This document shows positions 1-9,400 of a stretch of 64,000 nt of DNA, one piece after another. The translations under genes were made by a program, and so were the position numbers. The DNA is from DAINRZ01 sp964634885 (GTDB lineage: Bacteria > Bacteroidota > Ignavibacteria > Kapaibacteriales > UBA2268). A model generated the notes under the pieces. That model was not told the origin of the DNA. It ran no database searches and was given only the letters and a program-made list of their open reading frames with translations. The stretch is from positions 33,386 through 97,385 of the forward strand of contig CAZWLN010000013.1 of the NCBI GenBank assembly GCA_964634885.1, written 5' to 3'. Each line of letters starts with the position of its first letter. Position 1 is the stretch's first letter.

Positions 1-838
1 CGTATATCCAATCTTCATTGCAAACATAGTTAAGTCTGTCCTGAAGTTCGGAAAGGGGGATTGTGAATGTATTGTCATGGAAATAATCATTGTCGGTATG
101 ATGATAATCAAACTGGCCGGGAATCGGTTTGTGGTTTCCGGCAACGGGAACATCGTCAAGATCTGTAACGAGCTCAAGGTGAGCTTCATTCAATGACCAG
201 CCGTTCTGCATAATATACTGGACGACCAGGCTGCCGTCGCTAACGGAGAATTTGACATCACCGACGTCGAATCCTGTTTGGCTTGCCAGCAACTGCCATG
301 TACCGATTACTGCCGTTACTGTTTCTTCCTGGCCGCAATCCGTGTCGCATGTGTCTTTAGCGTTTGCCCAAACCGCGTAGTTCAGCATGTCGCCGCAATA
401 CCAGCCTGTTTCGTAGGGGAAGACGATGTAATTGGTACCAACGTCAACACTGTGTACTTCCAGGTCGGGGAATTGCGAAGGATCGGCGTTGATGGCTTTC
501 AGTGCGTTAATGTCTTTGCCAATCCATATCTTGATGTCTTTCAGTTCCCAGCAGGTGGCAACATTGGACACATAGACCCAGCATCCGCCGCATATCGTGT
601 AAACGGTAACGTCGGCAATTTTGACATTTTCATTGTTAACGTTGACGGTCAGGTCAGTTGTAATGCCCGGAGTCCATGCCTGTGTCTCCGAATTGCCGTT
701 CTTAACTTCTTCCATGCAGGGAGTTTTCTTAGCCATATCAACAGGATTGGTATTACTGTCCTGTAACATATCACAACCCGTAATGAAGAGCTGTATTCCT
801 AAGAACATAATTGCGAAAAGGACTTTTTTCATATTCAT
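1..838 (-). CDS. Exported lipoprotein, 3' end outside window (partial)
   Basis: The frame is open from an ATG at 838 (or 832) to the window edge, giving about 279 residues. The N-terminus is a lipoprotein signal peptide with lipobox LFITGC, so the mature protein should be anchored at Cys22. The rest has no membrane segment and seems to contain two related beta-sandwich-like modules. In both, a W-x-L motif is followed by a charged strand and a Pro-rich turn (WELKDIKIWIG and WSLNEAHLELVTD, each leading to a turn such as PGQFDYHH). Similar ETHL-type modules occur in secreted proteins of many bacteria, but I cannot name the family. It is rich in Cys (CGGC, CDTDC), so disulfides are likely. It lies 388 bp downstream of the usher-like gene, beyond a terminator-like hairpin, so it is probably a separate transcript. 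Function unknown. Confidence 0.75.
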   Translation of the reverse strand, partial: MNMKKVLFAIMFLGIQLFITGCDMLQDSNTNPVDMAKKTPCMEEVKNGNSETQAWTPGITTDLTVNVNNENVKIADVTVYTICGGCWVYVSNVATCWELKDIKIWIGKDINALKAINADPSQFPDLEVHSVDVGTNYIVFPYETGWYCGDMLNYAVWANAKDTCDTDCGQEETVTAVIGTWQLLASQTGFDVGDVKFSVSDGSLVVQYIMQNGWSLNEAHLELVTDLDDVPVAGNHKPIPGQFDYHHTDNDYFHDNTFTIPLSELQDRLNYVCNEDWIY

Positions 839-1226
839 ATCCTATAATATTATTACTAATTTAATTATCAAATTTCTTGATGCAATAATATGTATTTATC
901 ATGTTTAATAAAATAGAGTGAAATTGGTAATTTTTAAAAATACCGGTTTTCATGGAAGGACATCAGTGAAATCACTGAATATTCGAACCGGCAATTTTCA
1001 GAAGATGCCTGATAATCCTTTGCAGGAGGGAACTTCCGAAACCAGTGAGTATTTCTGTTATTTTCATTAAGCCGGCAATTTCAGGCTATACCGTAGAGAA
1101 GTAATTATGGTTTGAACCCAATCCATAGAATCTGCCTTTGGAAGCCGGACATATAAAAAATGAAACCAGGATCAGGCAGAAACCGGACCCTGGCTATTTA
1201 TAATTATATTGCAACAGTAGTGGCTG
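839..1226. other. Intergenic region, 388 bp
   Basis: AT-rich spacer between the partial lipoprotein and the usher-like gene. The only structure I can support is the terminator-like hairpin near its right end. The stretch nearest 838 should contain the lipoprotein promoter, but no clear core motif is visible. Confidence 0.5.
1152..1193 (-). terminator. Rho-independent terminator of the chaperone-usher-like unit
   Basis: On the minus strand an 8-bp stem (CCAGGGTC at 1193-1186 with GATCCTGG at 1173-1166, one G.T pair) is followed by a T-rich tract (TTTCATTTTTTAT). It lies about 35 bp after the stop of the usher-like gene. Confidence 0.6.
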
Positions 1227-4200
1227 CTACTCGATTATCTTCACTTCCAGGCGCCTGTTGCGTTTAGAATTGCTGCCCAACTGCGGGTTAGTCTCTTCGA
1301 TGGGCTGGAGAGACCCCTTGTAGATTGTAAATATCCTGTCTTCAGGTACTCCCTTAGAGGTAAGAAACTTCATTGCGGCTTCAGCACGTTTCTTGGATAT
1401 GTCATAGGCCTTATCGATCTCGTCGAAAGGATCGGAGTGAGAAATGATCTCGACGTAAGATTTCGGATTCGCCAGCATATATTGTTGTATGCTCGTCAGA
1501 TAGATCTTCATTTCGATTGTCAGCCCGTTGTCGTCTTTTACGTCGTACAGTATTACCCTTGTCACATTCGGTATTATCTTCTCATTGTTGTCAGCGCTGT
1601 TCCGGTCGTCCGGATTGACGGAACCAATCGAAGACTCACCTGGATTGGATCCTGTCGAATCGGCGTCGGTACTGCCGGAAGGAGGAATGTCCACATTAGG
1701 AATGGTCAGTGGTGGGGTCGTCCCTCCGTCGGGAACAACCGCAGCGGTAGTGTCAACTGCAGGCGTATCCGGCGTTGTGGGAACGACATCCGGAACGACA
1801 GCAACAGTAGAATCGACAGTCGGCGTTTCAATGGGTGTAGTCGCATCGACATCCGGGATTGCAGCAGCCGTCGTATCTACCGAAGGCGAACTTGAGACGA
1901 CAGAATCGATTGCGGGTTTAACAGTTGCGCTCGAATCGACAAGCGGCTTTTTCAAGGCGCTGGTGTCAATCCTGTTTGTACCGATGGAGCTTTCGCCCGT
2001 ATTTGCAGCTACGCTGTCCAAGCGGCTAAAGTCAATATTGCTAACTCTCTTATTCTTTTTAATTTCAGCCAGTACATTCTGGGGTACGTTCAATGTACCG
2101 TCTTCAGTAAGGTACTTCTCCAATTGCTTTGGAACCAGAACGATGTTCACATCGCTGACGAAATCGCCTTCACCGGTTTTGTTAACTGTGAAATTAATGG
2201 GCTTTGACTGCACTGACTCAAGAATATTCTGCTGCATCGTATCGATATATGCGTAGTAATCGCCCGGAGGGACACCCATCATATAGAATGAACCATCGGT
2301 GAACACCGGGAAGACTTCATGGTATGAATTGACGGTAGTATCCTTGGCAACTACATGTATTTGCACACGTGATTGAGAGAACGACGAGACGCCGTTATTC
2401 AGGGAGACCTGGCCTTCGATTACACCTGAAGCATAGCATGGGATATTGATAGGCTTGTAAACATTAGGGTCAGAAACCAGTGAGAATTCGGTTTGTGTGG
2501 GAACAAGCAAGGGGTTACGGAAAGATTTCCTGTCAACGATGACATTATACCTGCCGTAGGGATCGAGATTGTAAGCACGCCTTACATCGCCTTCACGGTT
2601 CTTGTCGAAAGAAGCGACGTCAACCATCTCAGACCTGACACCGGGAATAAGTTCTTCATTGTCATTGAATTCATTGTCGCCGTTGGCGTCGATGTAGTAT
2701 CGGAAGGAAGCAGCGCCTTTACCGACAGAAGAACCGCCGGTCGGGTTGTTGAACAGGAAGTCGTTCGTACCGCTGTCAAAGCCCAAAACGCCGGTAATAC
2801 CTTCTGTGAAGGAGACACCGCCACTTGTGGCCGACAACACCGTTTTGTTGTCGAACCAGTCAAGGCTGTGGTCGTACCTGAGTTCAGTCCTGAAATCCTT
2901 AGTAGGAATGGCATATTCACAACGAAGGACAAATGTACCTGCGTCTTTGATGCCCTGTGTAATCTGCAGATTGCAGAAACTGAAAGCGCCGGCGTTGATA
3001 CTGTAACCGGTAGTCAGTGCAAAATAGGTTGGAGTCAACTGCCTCCAGATGACCTTGGGAGATTCGCGCCAGATATATCTTATCGCAGGAAGTAAGCTGT
3101 GCCCGTATGAAGTTGAAGAATCCGTCGCAACGATGGTTCCCTTATATCCTATGTCGTACATCATCTGGTCTATTGTGAAAGACAGCCTTGTGTTGAATTT
3201 AATCTGGTCAAAATTGGAAAATTCGGTATAATAGACATTGAATCCCATCTGGAAAGGTAATTTCAATGCATAGGGCAAAGCGCCGGTAAAGCTTGCATAG
3301 CTCCTGGCGCCCTGGCTGTTAACTTCCGAAGTGGAGAAATACCTTGAATAATCGAGGTTATAGCTGCCCCAGTCAGAGAAGTTAGTGTAGAGGTTTGCGT
3401 TAATATACCTGTCGGGAGAAAAACCGATAGTTGGAACGACAGCGCCTTTGAACAAGCGGAAAGAAATATTATCATAATAGTTAATGTAATCTGACTGGTC
3501 CGAATAGACAACACCGAAATCATTGGTAATCCATTCGGTTAAGCCGATGGCAGCACGTCCGTCATATATAATGTCATAGACCTGGGCGCCGGTGGAATCG
3601 AGATAATAGGGCATTACACCGGCACTGAGCGAATATTTTATCTCCCAGGGCCTCAGGAACTTAGGAGATATCTGAATCAGATCGTTCTTACGGTTAAATT
3701 CCCCTTTGGGGCCGAATTCCCTGAGTTCAATATTGTTTGCTCCATACTGCATCGGGACAGAGAATTTGTAATTACCCATGGGGTCGGCAAGGGCGTGGTC
3801 GTACAATACATTGTTAAGCCACAGTTCTACCTGCCAGTCAGGATTGGTTTTATCTTCAATATCGTTGTAAACATAGTGGAAACCGGTCAAAGGCCTCTCG
3901 TTCGAGATGGACACGCCTCTGATTGTCGTGGTCGGAAGAGAGCTGTTCAGATAGCTTCTTGGAGCGAAGTCTCCGGCAACAATCTGTGTCAGGTATGGAT
4001 TGTCCCCAAGATAATACACCCATGAACCGCTCCAGTCATACATAATTGAATTCGAGTAGCCGCTGCCTGAAGAGTTGGTTTTGGTACGTGAATAGGTAGC
4101 GTAGCCCAGTAAGTTCAAACTGCCGCCGATAACCTCCAGTCCGAGATTGAGGTTACCGTTGACAACCAGGTCCAGATTGTCGTCAGTACTAAAGGAAAGG

Positions 4201-4808
4201 TTGTAGCGGGACAGGGCTCCGTCAAAGAATTTCCATCTCCTGTCAAACAGCAAGGGAGCGTAGCCGTCCTCATACTTTGACAGCTTGTCGTACTTTTCTT
4301 TCCTTAGCTGTTCCAGGTAGATGGGCATTTCGTGATAGTCTTCCAGTTTAATCGACAGCCGGGATTGGCTGGAATAGAAGTCAAGGTTAAACACTTTCTT
4401 CATTAACCGGGGATGTACATACACTTCCATATCGGTCATAATGAAATCCTCTTTATTCAGGGGAATTTCCCTTTCGCCCCTCCTGGCTACTTTCGAGTCG
4501 AAATCAATTTCATAGAGTGAGTCAGTCTTAATAAAAAAGCCTTTGATTACTTTTTTGGAGTAATTATATTCATTATAGACTTTGAGCAGGGAAAAGGTTT
4601 GTATCAACGGCAGGTATGTCGTATCGGCATTGATGAAAGCAGAAATGTATTTGGTCCAGTTCCTGTATTTAAACTCGAATAAACCTTCGTAGGCTCCGTC
4701 AGGAACTTCATAATCCACTGTTTGGGATTTCATCCCGGTTATGCCCAGCATTAAACCAAGAACAATATAAATTAGAAATTTTTTCAAATACATGTCATTT
4801 TTTTTCAT
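1227..4808 (-). CDS. Usher-like outer-membrane protein with C-terminal OmpA domain
   Basis: 1193 residues with a signal peptide (about 1-28). The central part resembles fimbrial ushers. A barrel-like stretch rich in alternating aromatics contains VAGDFAPRSYLNSSLPTTTIRGVSI, split here for length as VAGDFAPRSYL then LPTTTIRGVSI. It is followed by an usher-type plug/linker signature: ELWLNNVLYDH, then MQYGANNIELREFGPKGE. After about residue 800 come small beta domains. A low-complexity Pro/Thr/Val linker (about 975-1080, degenerate PxVDTTAAVVPD repeats) follows, then an OmpA-type peptidoglycan-binding domain (about 1082-1193). The latter keeps the Asp of HSDPFD, the Arg of KKRAEA and a final NRRLEVK. 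Classical ushers are about 800-860 residues and lack an OmpA domain. The PapD-like chaperone gene lies 49 bp upstream. No pilin subunit gene is visible. Usher homology is inferred by eye; a generic large OMP is the alternative. Confidence 0.7.
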   Translation of the reverse strand: MKKNDMYLKKFLIYIVLGLMLGITGMKSQTVDYEVPDGAYEGLFEFKYRNWTKYISAFINADTTYLPLIQTFSLLKVYNEYNYSKKVIKGFFIKTDSLYEIDFDSKVARRGEREIPLNKEDFIMTDMEVYVHPRLMKKVFNLDFYSSQSRLSIKLEDYHEMPIYLEQLRKEKYDKLSKYEDGYAPLLFDRRWKFFDGALSRYNLSFSTDDNLDLVVNGNLNLGLEVIGGSLNLLGYATYSRTKTNSSGSGYSNSIMYDWSGSWVYYLGDNPYLTQIVAGDFAPRSYLNSSLPTTTIRGVSISNERPLTGFHYVYNDIEDKTNPDWQVELWLNNVLYDHALADPMGNYKFSVPMQYGANNIELREFGPKGEFNRKNDLIQISPKFLRPWEIKYSLSAGVMPYYLDSTGAQVYDIIYDGRAAIGLTEWITNDFGVVYSDQSDYINYYDNISFRLFKGAVVPTIGFSPDRYINANLYTNFSDWGSYNLDYSRYFSTSEVNSQGARSYASFTGALPYALKLPFQMGFNVYYTEFSNFDQIKFNTRLSFTIDQMMYDIGYKGTIVATDSSTSYGHSLLPAIRYIWRESPKVIWRQLTPTYFALTTGYSINAGAFSFCNLQITQGIKDAGTFVLRCEYAIPTKDFRTELRYDHSLDWFDNKTVLSATSGGVSFTEGITGVLGFDSGTNDFLFNNPTGGSSVGKGAASFRYYIDANGDNEFNDNEELIPGVRSEMVDVASFDKNREGDVRRAYNLDPYGRYNVIVDRKSFRNPLLVPTQTEFSLVSDPNVYKPINIPCYASGVIEGQVSLNNGVSSFSQSRVQIHVVAKDTTVNSYHEVFPVFTDGSFYMMGVPPGDYYAYIDTMQQNILESVQSKPINFTVNKTGEGDFVSDVNIVLVPKQLEKYLTEDGTLNVPQNVLAEIKKNKRVSNIDFSRLDSVAANTGESSIGTNRIDTSALKKPLVDSSATVKPAIDSVVSSSPSVDTTAAAIPDVDATTPIETPTVDSTVAVVPDVVPTTPDTPAVDTTAAVVPDGGTTPPLTIPNVDIPPSGSTDADSTGSNPGESSIGSVNPDDRNSADNNEKIIPNVTRVILYDVKDDNGLTIEMKIYLTSIQQYMLANPKSYVEIISHSDPFDEIDKAYDISKKRAEAAMKFLTSKGVPEDRIFTIYKGSLQPIEETNPQLGSNSKRNRRLEVKIIE

Positions 4809-4857
4809 TATTTCAAAATCTTACAATTACTTACAAAAAAAGCAAATTAAATGCCAT

Positions 4858-5751
4858 TTATTCAATTCTGAATTCAAGGTCTTTATTTAAATCAATAACG
4901 TTATATCTCCTGTCTTCGGGAATATCCTTCATATTCTCATTATGTATCATCATTACTAACTTGAAATCACCGGGAAAAGAGAATGATTTCAGGTAGGACT
5001 TCGGAATGGCAAGGGTACGCCTTGTTTCGAAATACAAAGGACATGCGTCTTCGAACACATTGATGATCTTGTCGATCGTCATATCGTGAAGTTCGAATGT
5101 AATATTGCCCCAGAAAGGAGAGTTGCCGGTCCTTTCCAGTTCGATTGCAATGACAACGGAGTCGTCGTCATTCCTGATGATATCATATTTCTTTACGTCA
5201 ACTCCGGCAAAGACCTTACCTTTCTGAAATACGATAGGTATTGTAATTTCATTGATCAGCTTGAACTTAGAACCGATATTGGCGCTTTTGCCGGTGGTGT
5301 CGAACTGTTTTTCTACTTCGACAGAAGTGAATTTGATCCTTGTCCAGTAAGTACCGTCTTCCAGGCCCGATACATTGGTCAGTAGGAACCTGATTGTCTG
5401 CTCTTTACCGGGAGGTATTATTATCTTCTTGGGAAAGACCTTGATGTAATTATTGAGTGAGTATTGTGCGGCCTTGACGGAGTCATTCCTGATCAGTGTT
5501 ACCTTCCCTGTCGAATCCAACCAGTTCTCATATATAAATTCAAAACTGATCTTTACTTCTAAGGGTTTGGAAGAAGTATTCTTAAGCTGTGCTTCGGCTG
5601 TCTTGGACACAGGGTCGAAAAAAACTCCAAGCGGATTGACGACTATTTGGGCATTGGTTTTTGCACAAACAAGAATAAACAATACTAATATTACCGTAAT
5701 TTTAATGCGTCCGTTCATAAGCTTTTCATTATTATTAAACAATTTTTTCAA
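4858..5751 (-). CDS. Periplasmic PapD-like pilus assembly chaperone-like protein
   Basis: 297 residues. An ATG at 5718 (MNGRIKITV) would give a more typical signal peptide ending at TNAQ. The mature part reads as two immunoglobulin-like domains. It starts with a strand like that of P-pilus chaperones (IVVNPLGVFFDP, then AEAQLKNTSSKPLEV). It contains the chaperone-type FPKKIIIPPGKEQTIRF segment (compare the 'P..l.PG..Q.lRi' strand of PapD-family proteins) and ends with a second beta-sandwich (about 190-297). Known PapD-family proteins hold pilin subunits by donor-strand complementation and deliver them to an usher. Here the next gene, 49 bp downstream, encodes the usher-like protein, so they are probably co-transcribed. 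The second domain is divergent and I see no pilin gene, so the cargo is unknown. Confidence 0.65.
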   Translation of the reverse strand: MKKLFNNNEKLMNGRIKITVILVLFILVCAKTNAQIVVNPLGVFFDPVSKTAEAQLKNTSSKPLEVKISFEFIYENWLDSTGKVTLIRNDSVKAAQYSLNNYIKVFPKKIIIPPGKEQTIRFLLTNVSGLEDGTYWTRIKFTSVEVEKQFDTTGKSANIGSKFKLINEITIPIVFQKGKVFAGVDVKKYDIIRNDDDSVVIAIELERTGNSPFWGNITFELHDMTIDKIINVFEDACPLYFETRRTLAIPKSYLKSFSFPGDFKLVMMIHNENMKDIPEDRRYNVIDLNKDLEFRIE

Positions 5752-6228
5752 TTTCTTATAATTTAAAGTTATTAAATTATTTTTTAATTATTAAGATTTT
5801 TTTATATCCGTCTAATATTTATATAACTTAAGCAATGTCAACCGAATCCTGTTTCTCCGGAAAGTTGCTTCATTTCCCATCGCTCAACCCAATTATTACT
5901 AAATAATTATATATATTCACTTTATCAATCACAAGTACTCAAAGAACATTACAAAATTAGACAAATAATATACCAAAGTAAATCCCATGAATCCGGTAAT
6001 TTTTATTTTTACCGTTGTATTGGTATTATATATACGTATAATCTTGGATATGCCATTAAGTGAATTATAGTATTTTTACCGGTACAGTTGCACAGTACCT
6101 TTATTTTGTTTATGCCGTAATGGCAAACAGCGCCCATAAGGCCGATCGGGGCATATTCTTCCGGAAAAGGGACGGCCCGGAAGCTTAAACCCGGATTGTG
6201 CATTAGACCCCCAAAAACACGATATATC

Positions 6229-6266
6229 CAACCACCCCTGCCCCTCCTTATCTAAGGAGGAGGGGA
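6229..6266. repeat. GC-rich hairpin repeat (dispersed family)
   Basis: CCTCCTTA (6243-6250) and TAAGGAGG (6253-6260) form an 8-bp perfect stem with a 2-nt loop, preceded by ACCACCCCTGCC and followed by AGGGGAAAA. The layout (ACC.CCCCTGCC, hairpin, GGGGAAA) matches the units of the tandem array near 33.2-33.7 kb. Confidence 0.6.
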
Positions 6267-6342
6267 AAATCGTTAAGTTGCTATATACCAATTTATTATA
6301 TGATGTTTACAATTCCGATCGCAATATCCGGGTTAAAGAAAC

Positions 6343-6373
6343 AAAAAAGGGGAAGCCCGTAGAAGACTCCCCC
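6343..6373 (-). terminator. Rho-independent terminator of the TPR/transglutaminase gene
   Basis: On the minus strand a 7-bp stem (GGGGGAG at 6373-6367 with CTTCCCC at 6355-6349) is followed directly by TTTTTTG. It lies about 100 bp after the stop at 6472. Confidence 0.65.
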
Positions 6374-6471
6374 TTATATAGTATTGGAATTTAATATATT
6401 TACTGATGCACTTACTTCATTTGTTGACTACTGTCTTTTGACATTTACAATTACATTCCCTGTTGACGGCT

Positions 6472-9400
6472 CTATTTACCTTTCTTTTTGTTTTTTCCCG
6501 GTTTGACAACAGCGTCAGTAAAGGCCAGCAGTTTCGTGTCGTTCTTATTGACTTCCATCAGGAATTTCCTGAAGTTGTCGAATTCGGCGCCCGGTGAAGC
6601 CTGGTCTTTACTGATGGAAAGCTTTCTTACAACCGTCAGGACATCGCCCTTAAGCTTGTATGCAATCCTGTACTCACCGAAATCATTTTTAATATTAACA
6701 TCCTGAGGTATTTCAACCAGGGTTTTTCCCTGTGATACAGTAATGTTGACAACATCCTGAGTATAATCGAAATCATATACATAGGCAATATTGTACGGTG
6801 TTTTTCTTTCTTCTGAAGCAAGCGACTCCAGTCCATAGATGAAATCGACAATCGGCACTTTGAAACTGTAATAATTTGCCACTTTGTTAAAAATGTTATC
6901 GACATAGAAAGAATACCTGTAGGTAACACTGTCGTCAGTAGTGTTCAGTTCCGGCCCAAAAGACAGATCGACAAGTTTTGTACCGGGATAGTCGGAATTG
7001 ATGGAACTGAGAATGGTTTTGCGCTGTTCATCGACACTCTTGCTCTTGTACGTACCACGCGTGTGTGTAGTAAGGCCTCCGAGCTTAACGGTATTCACAT
7101 CGCAGTACATTCTTTCATTCTCAAACTTTACATTGATGACTCTTTCGATGGCATTTTTCATACGGTCGGGTGGATCGATGGTGATGAGGCCGCCCTTGTT
7201 GTTTTCGCTGATCTCGAGGCCCAGGGCGCCGATCAGGTGGCCGTGGACAGCGCCGAACGGCAGCATGTCATTGGTAAGTTCGACGTAATACTTTTTCCCG
7301 TCGGCCTTAACGGTAGCAATGGCATGGTTGAAATCTGTGGACGGCAGCGGCAGGTTGTTTTTACCGTAGTCGTTGGTAGAAACGAGAACCAGGTCCGCGT
7401 CGATGCCTTTGGCACGGCACAGCGCAACGAAAAGTGTGGAAAGGTCCTTGCAGTCGCCAATCCTCGTGTTAAGCGTCGTCGAGGCTTTCTGGGGAACGAC
7501 GCCGCTCTGCCTGAAATTGACAAAACTATACCTGATTTTACTTTCAATATAATTATATATCTTTTTAACAGACTCCTTCTCGGTCAGCTTTGTGTCGTCC
7601 GGGAAAATCCCGGCGAGAGCTTCTTTTACCTCGAAGAAATCCCTGGCTTTTGTCTTGTAGATGTCCGAGTACCAATTCGTAATCACGTCCCAACCCGGGA
7701 TGGAAGTAATGTCGAGTACCTCCGAGAAAGAAGTCTCTACGGGAGAACATTCCTCATATTCGATCTTCTTCTGGTCCTTGCGCTGCCAAGTGTACATCAC
7801 CCAGTCGTCAACATTCTTTACCTCCGGTTTCAGGTCGGAGTTGGACATGATGTAGTCGAATTTTTCTTTGGGGTTGATGAGCAGCGAGAACTTGGTGTCG
7901 AGCGAAGGATAGTAATAATAGAACGGTTGTTTGCCCCAGAAATAGGACGAAAGGGAGCCGAACTGGTAATTCTGTATCTTGTATATTAACAGAATGGCGT
8001 CGCCTTCTTCCAGGTTAGTGTAAACAATGGTATTACTGCTGGTTTCAGCTTTGAGTTTTTCACCATTCTTTTTCAGTACCCGGGCCTCTTCGATTACCAA
8101 TTCCTGGTTGTAATTCTGGGAAATGGAATACTCTTTGAGAACGTCGATGCCCTCTTTGGAGAGGGCTTTGATAAGCAGATAGTGTATCTCTTCCGAAGCG
8201 CCGCCGCTGTAAACAACCTGGTTTGTGTGGTTACACAGGATGGCAGCATGATCCGTTGGTTCAAACGACTTCGACAGGTTGTCATTATATATCTTAATCA
8301 GGTCAGGTTCATCGAAATAATCGCGGGAGGGCTTTTTACCTTCCAATTTTCTTATCTTATCGCGAACAGAATAATAGTAGGGATTATATTTAATCGCAGT
8401 GTAATAGGCGGCAAGAGCTTTATCATTCATGGACCTTTCTTCGTAAGAACTGCCCAGGTCCTGGTAATACGTGGCAAAATAGGGTGCTATTTCAATACAC
8501 TTCCTGTAATACTTTTCCGCTTTTTCATAGTCCCTGAGCCCGAAGTAATAGTCTCCAAGAGTTGAATAGTTGTCAATGTCTTCCGGTGATTTTTCAATCT
8601 TGTCGTTCATTAATTCTAAATACTTATCTGTCTTGCCGAGTTCGAGATAGATCCTGGCGATACCGTCAATCAAAAGGCTGTTGTTGTATTTATCAAGATA
8701 GTTTTCCAGGATATTGAGCATGGCTTCCTGGGAGCTGTTCAATTGTTTATCATAAATAATTTTTAAGGACAAGAAATTCAGGTTATAGGGAAAACTGTCA
8801 TAGGCCTGGTTGATGTAATTCTTGATGTCTTCATTCCTGTTTTCGGCGGCAGCCAGTTGTATTTTCATCTGCAGCAGCTTTTCCCTGTCATTTGATACTT
8901 TTTCATAGGTTTCCAGCAATCCTCTGGCTTTGTCATGCTTCTCGTTCTTTATTGCTTCGTCGAAATCCTGCCCGACGATTGTCGGAAGATTGGGTACGGT
9001 ATTCTTCAGTTTCTCATGAACGACACTGTAGTTGGTGTAGTCTTCCATCCTGGCATAAGTTTCAAGCAGAAGGTCGATCAGACAAGCGCTTTCCGGATAT
9101 TGCCCCGATGATTCAAGCAGCAGTTCCCGTGCCTGGTGATACTTATCATTGAGCAGATATACCTGTGCAAGGAGTACTCTAAAGATTAGTTTACCGGGTT
9201 CGGCTTTCATCTTTGCAGTAAAATACTCTTCGACTTCACTGTAAATACGCCTGCTTTTGAAGTTTGTTTCTTTTTTGTACGGCTGGTAAACAGTCGTGTA
9301 GGTAAGGTTTTTCAAAGGCGTCTCATTGTCGTCGGTAATCCGGGCAAAGAAATTATTCCTGTCAATCTCGCTCGAACCTATCTGCAGCAGTATCCTGTTA

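Larger units (their letters stand above)
5752..6471. other. Intergenic region, 720 bp, with one repeat and one terminator
   Basis: Very AT-rich next to the chaperone start. A possible sigma70-like -35 (TTGACA on the minus strand near 5843) is present, but the -10 is unclear. The left-facing terminator of the TPR/transglutaminase gene and one GC-rich hairpin repeat lie in the right half. Short ORFs here have no coding character. Confidence 0.5.

Noticed and set aside
1528..2256. 242-residue open frame on the plus strand
   Set aside because: It is antisense to the low-complexity linker and C-terminal part of the usher-like gene. It is open because the opposite strand is repetitive in Val/Thr/Pro codons. 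It has no start signal and no domain pattern.
7063..7989. 308-residue open frame on the plus strand
   Set aside because: It lies inside the transglutaminase part of the TPR protein on the other strand, whose motifs are clear. The plus-strand product has no recognisable features.
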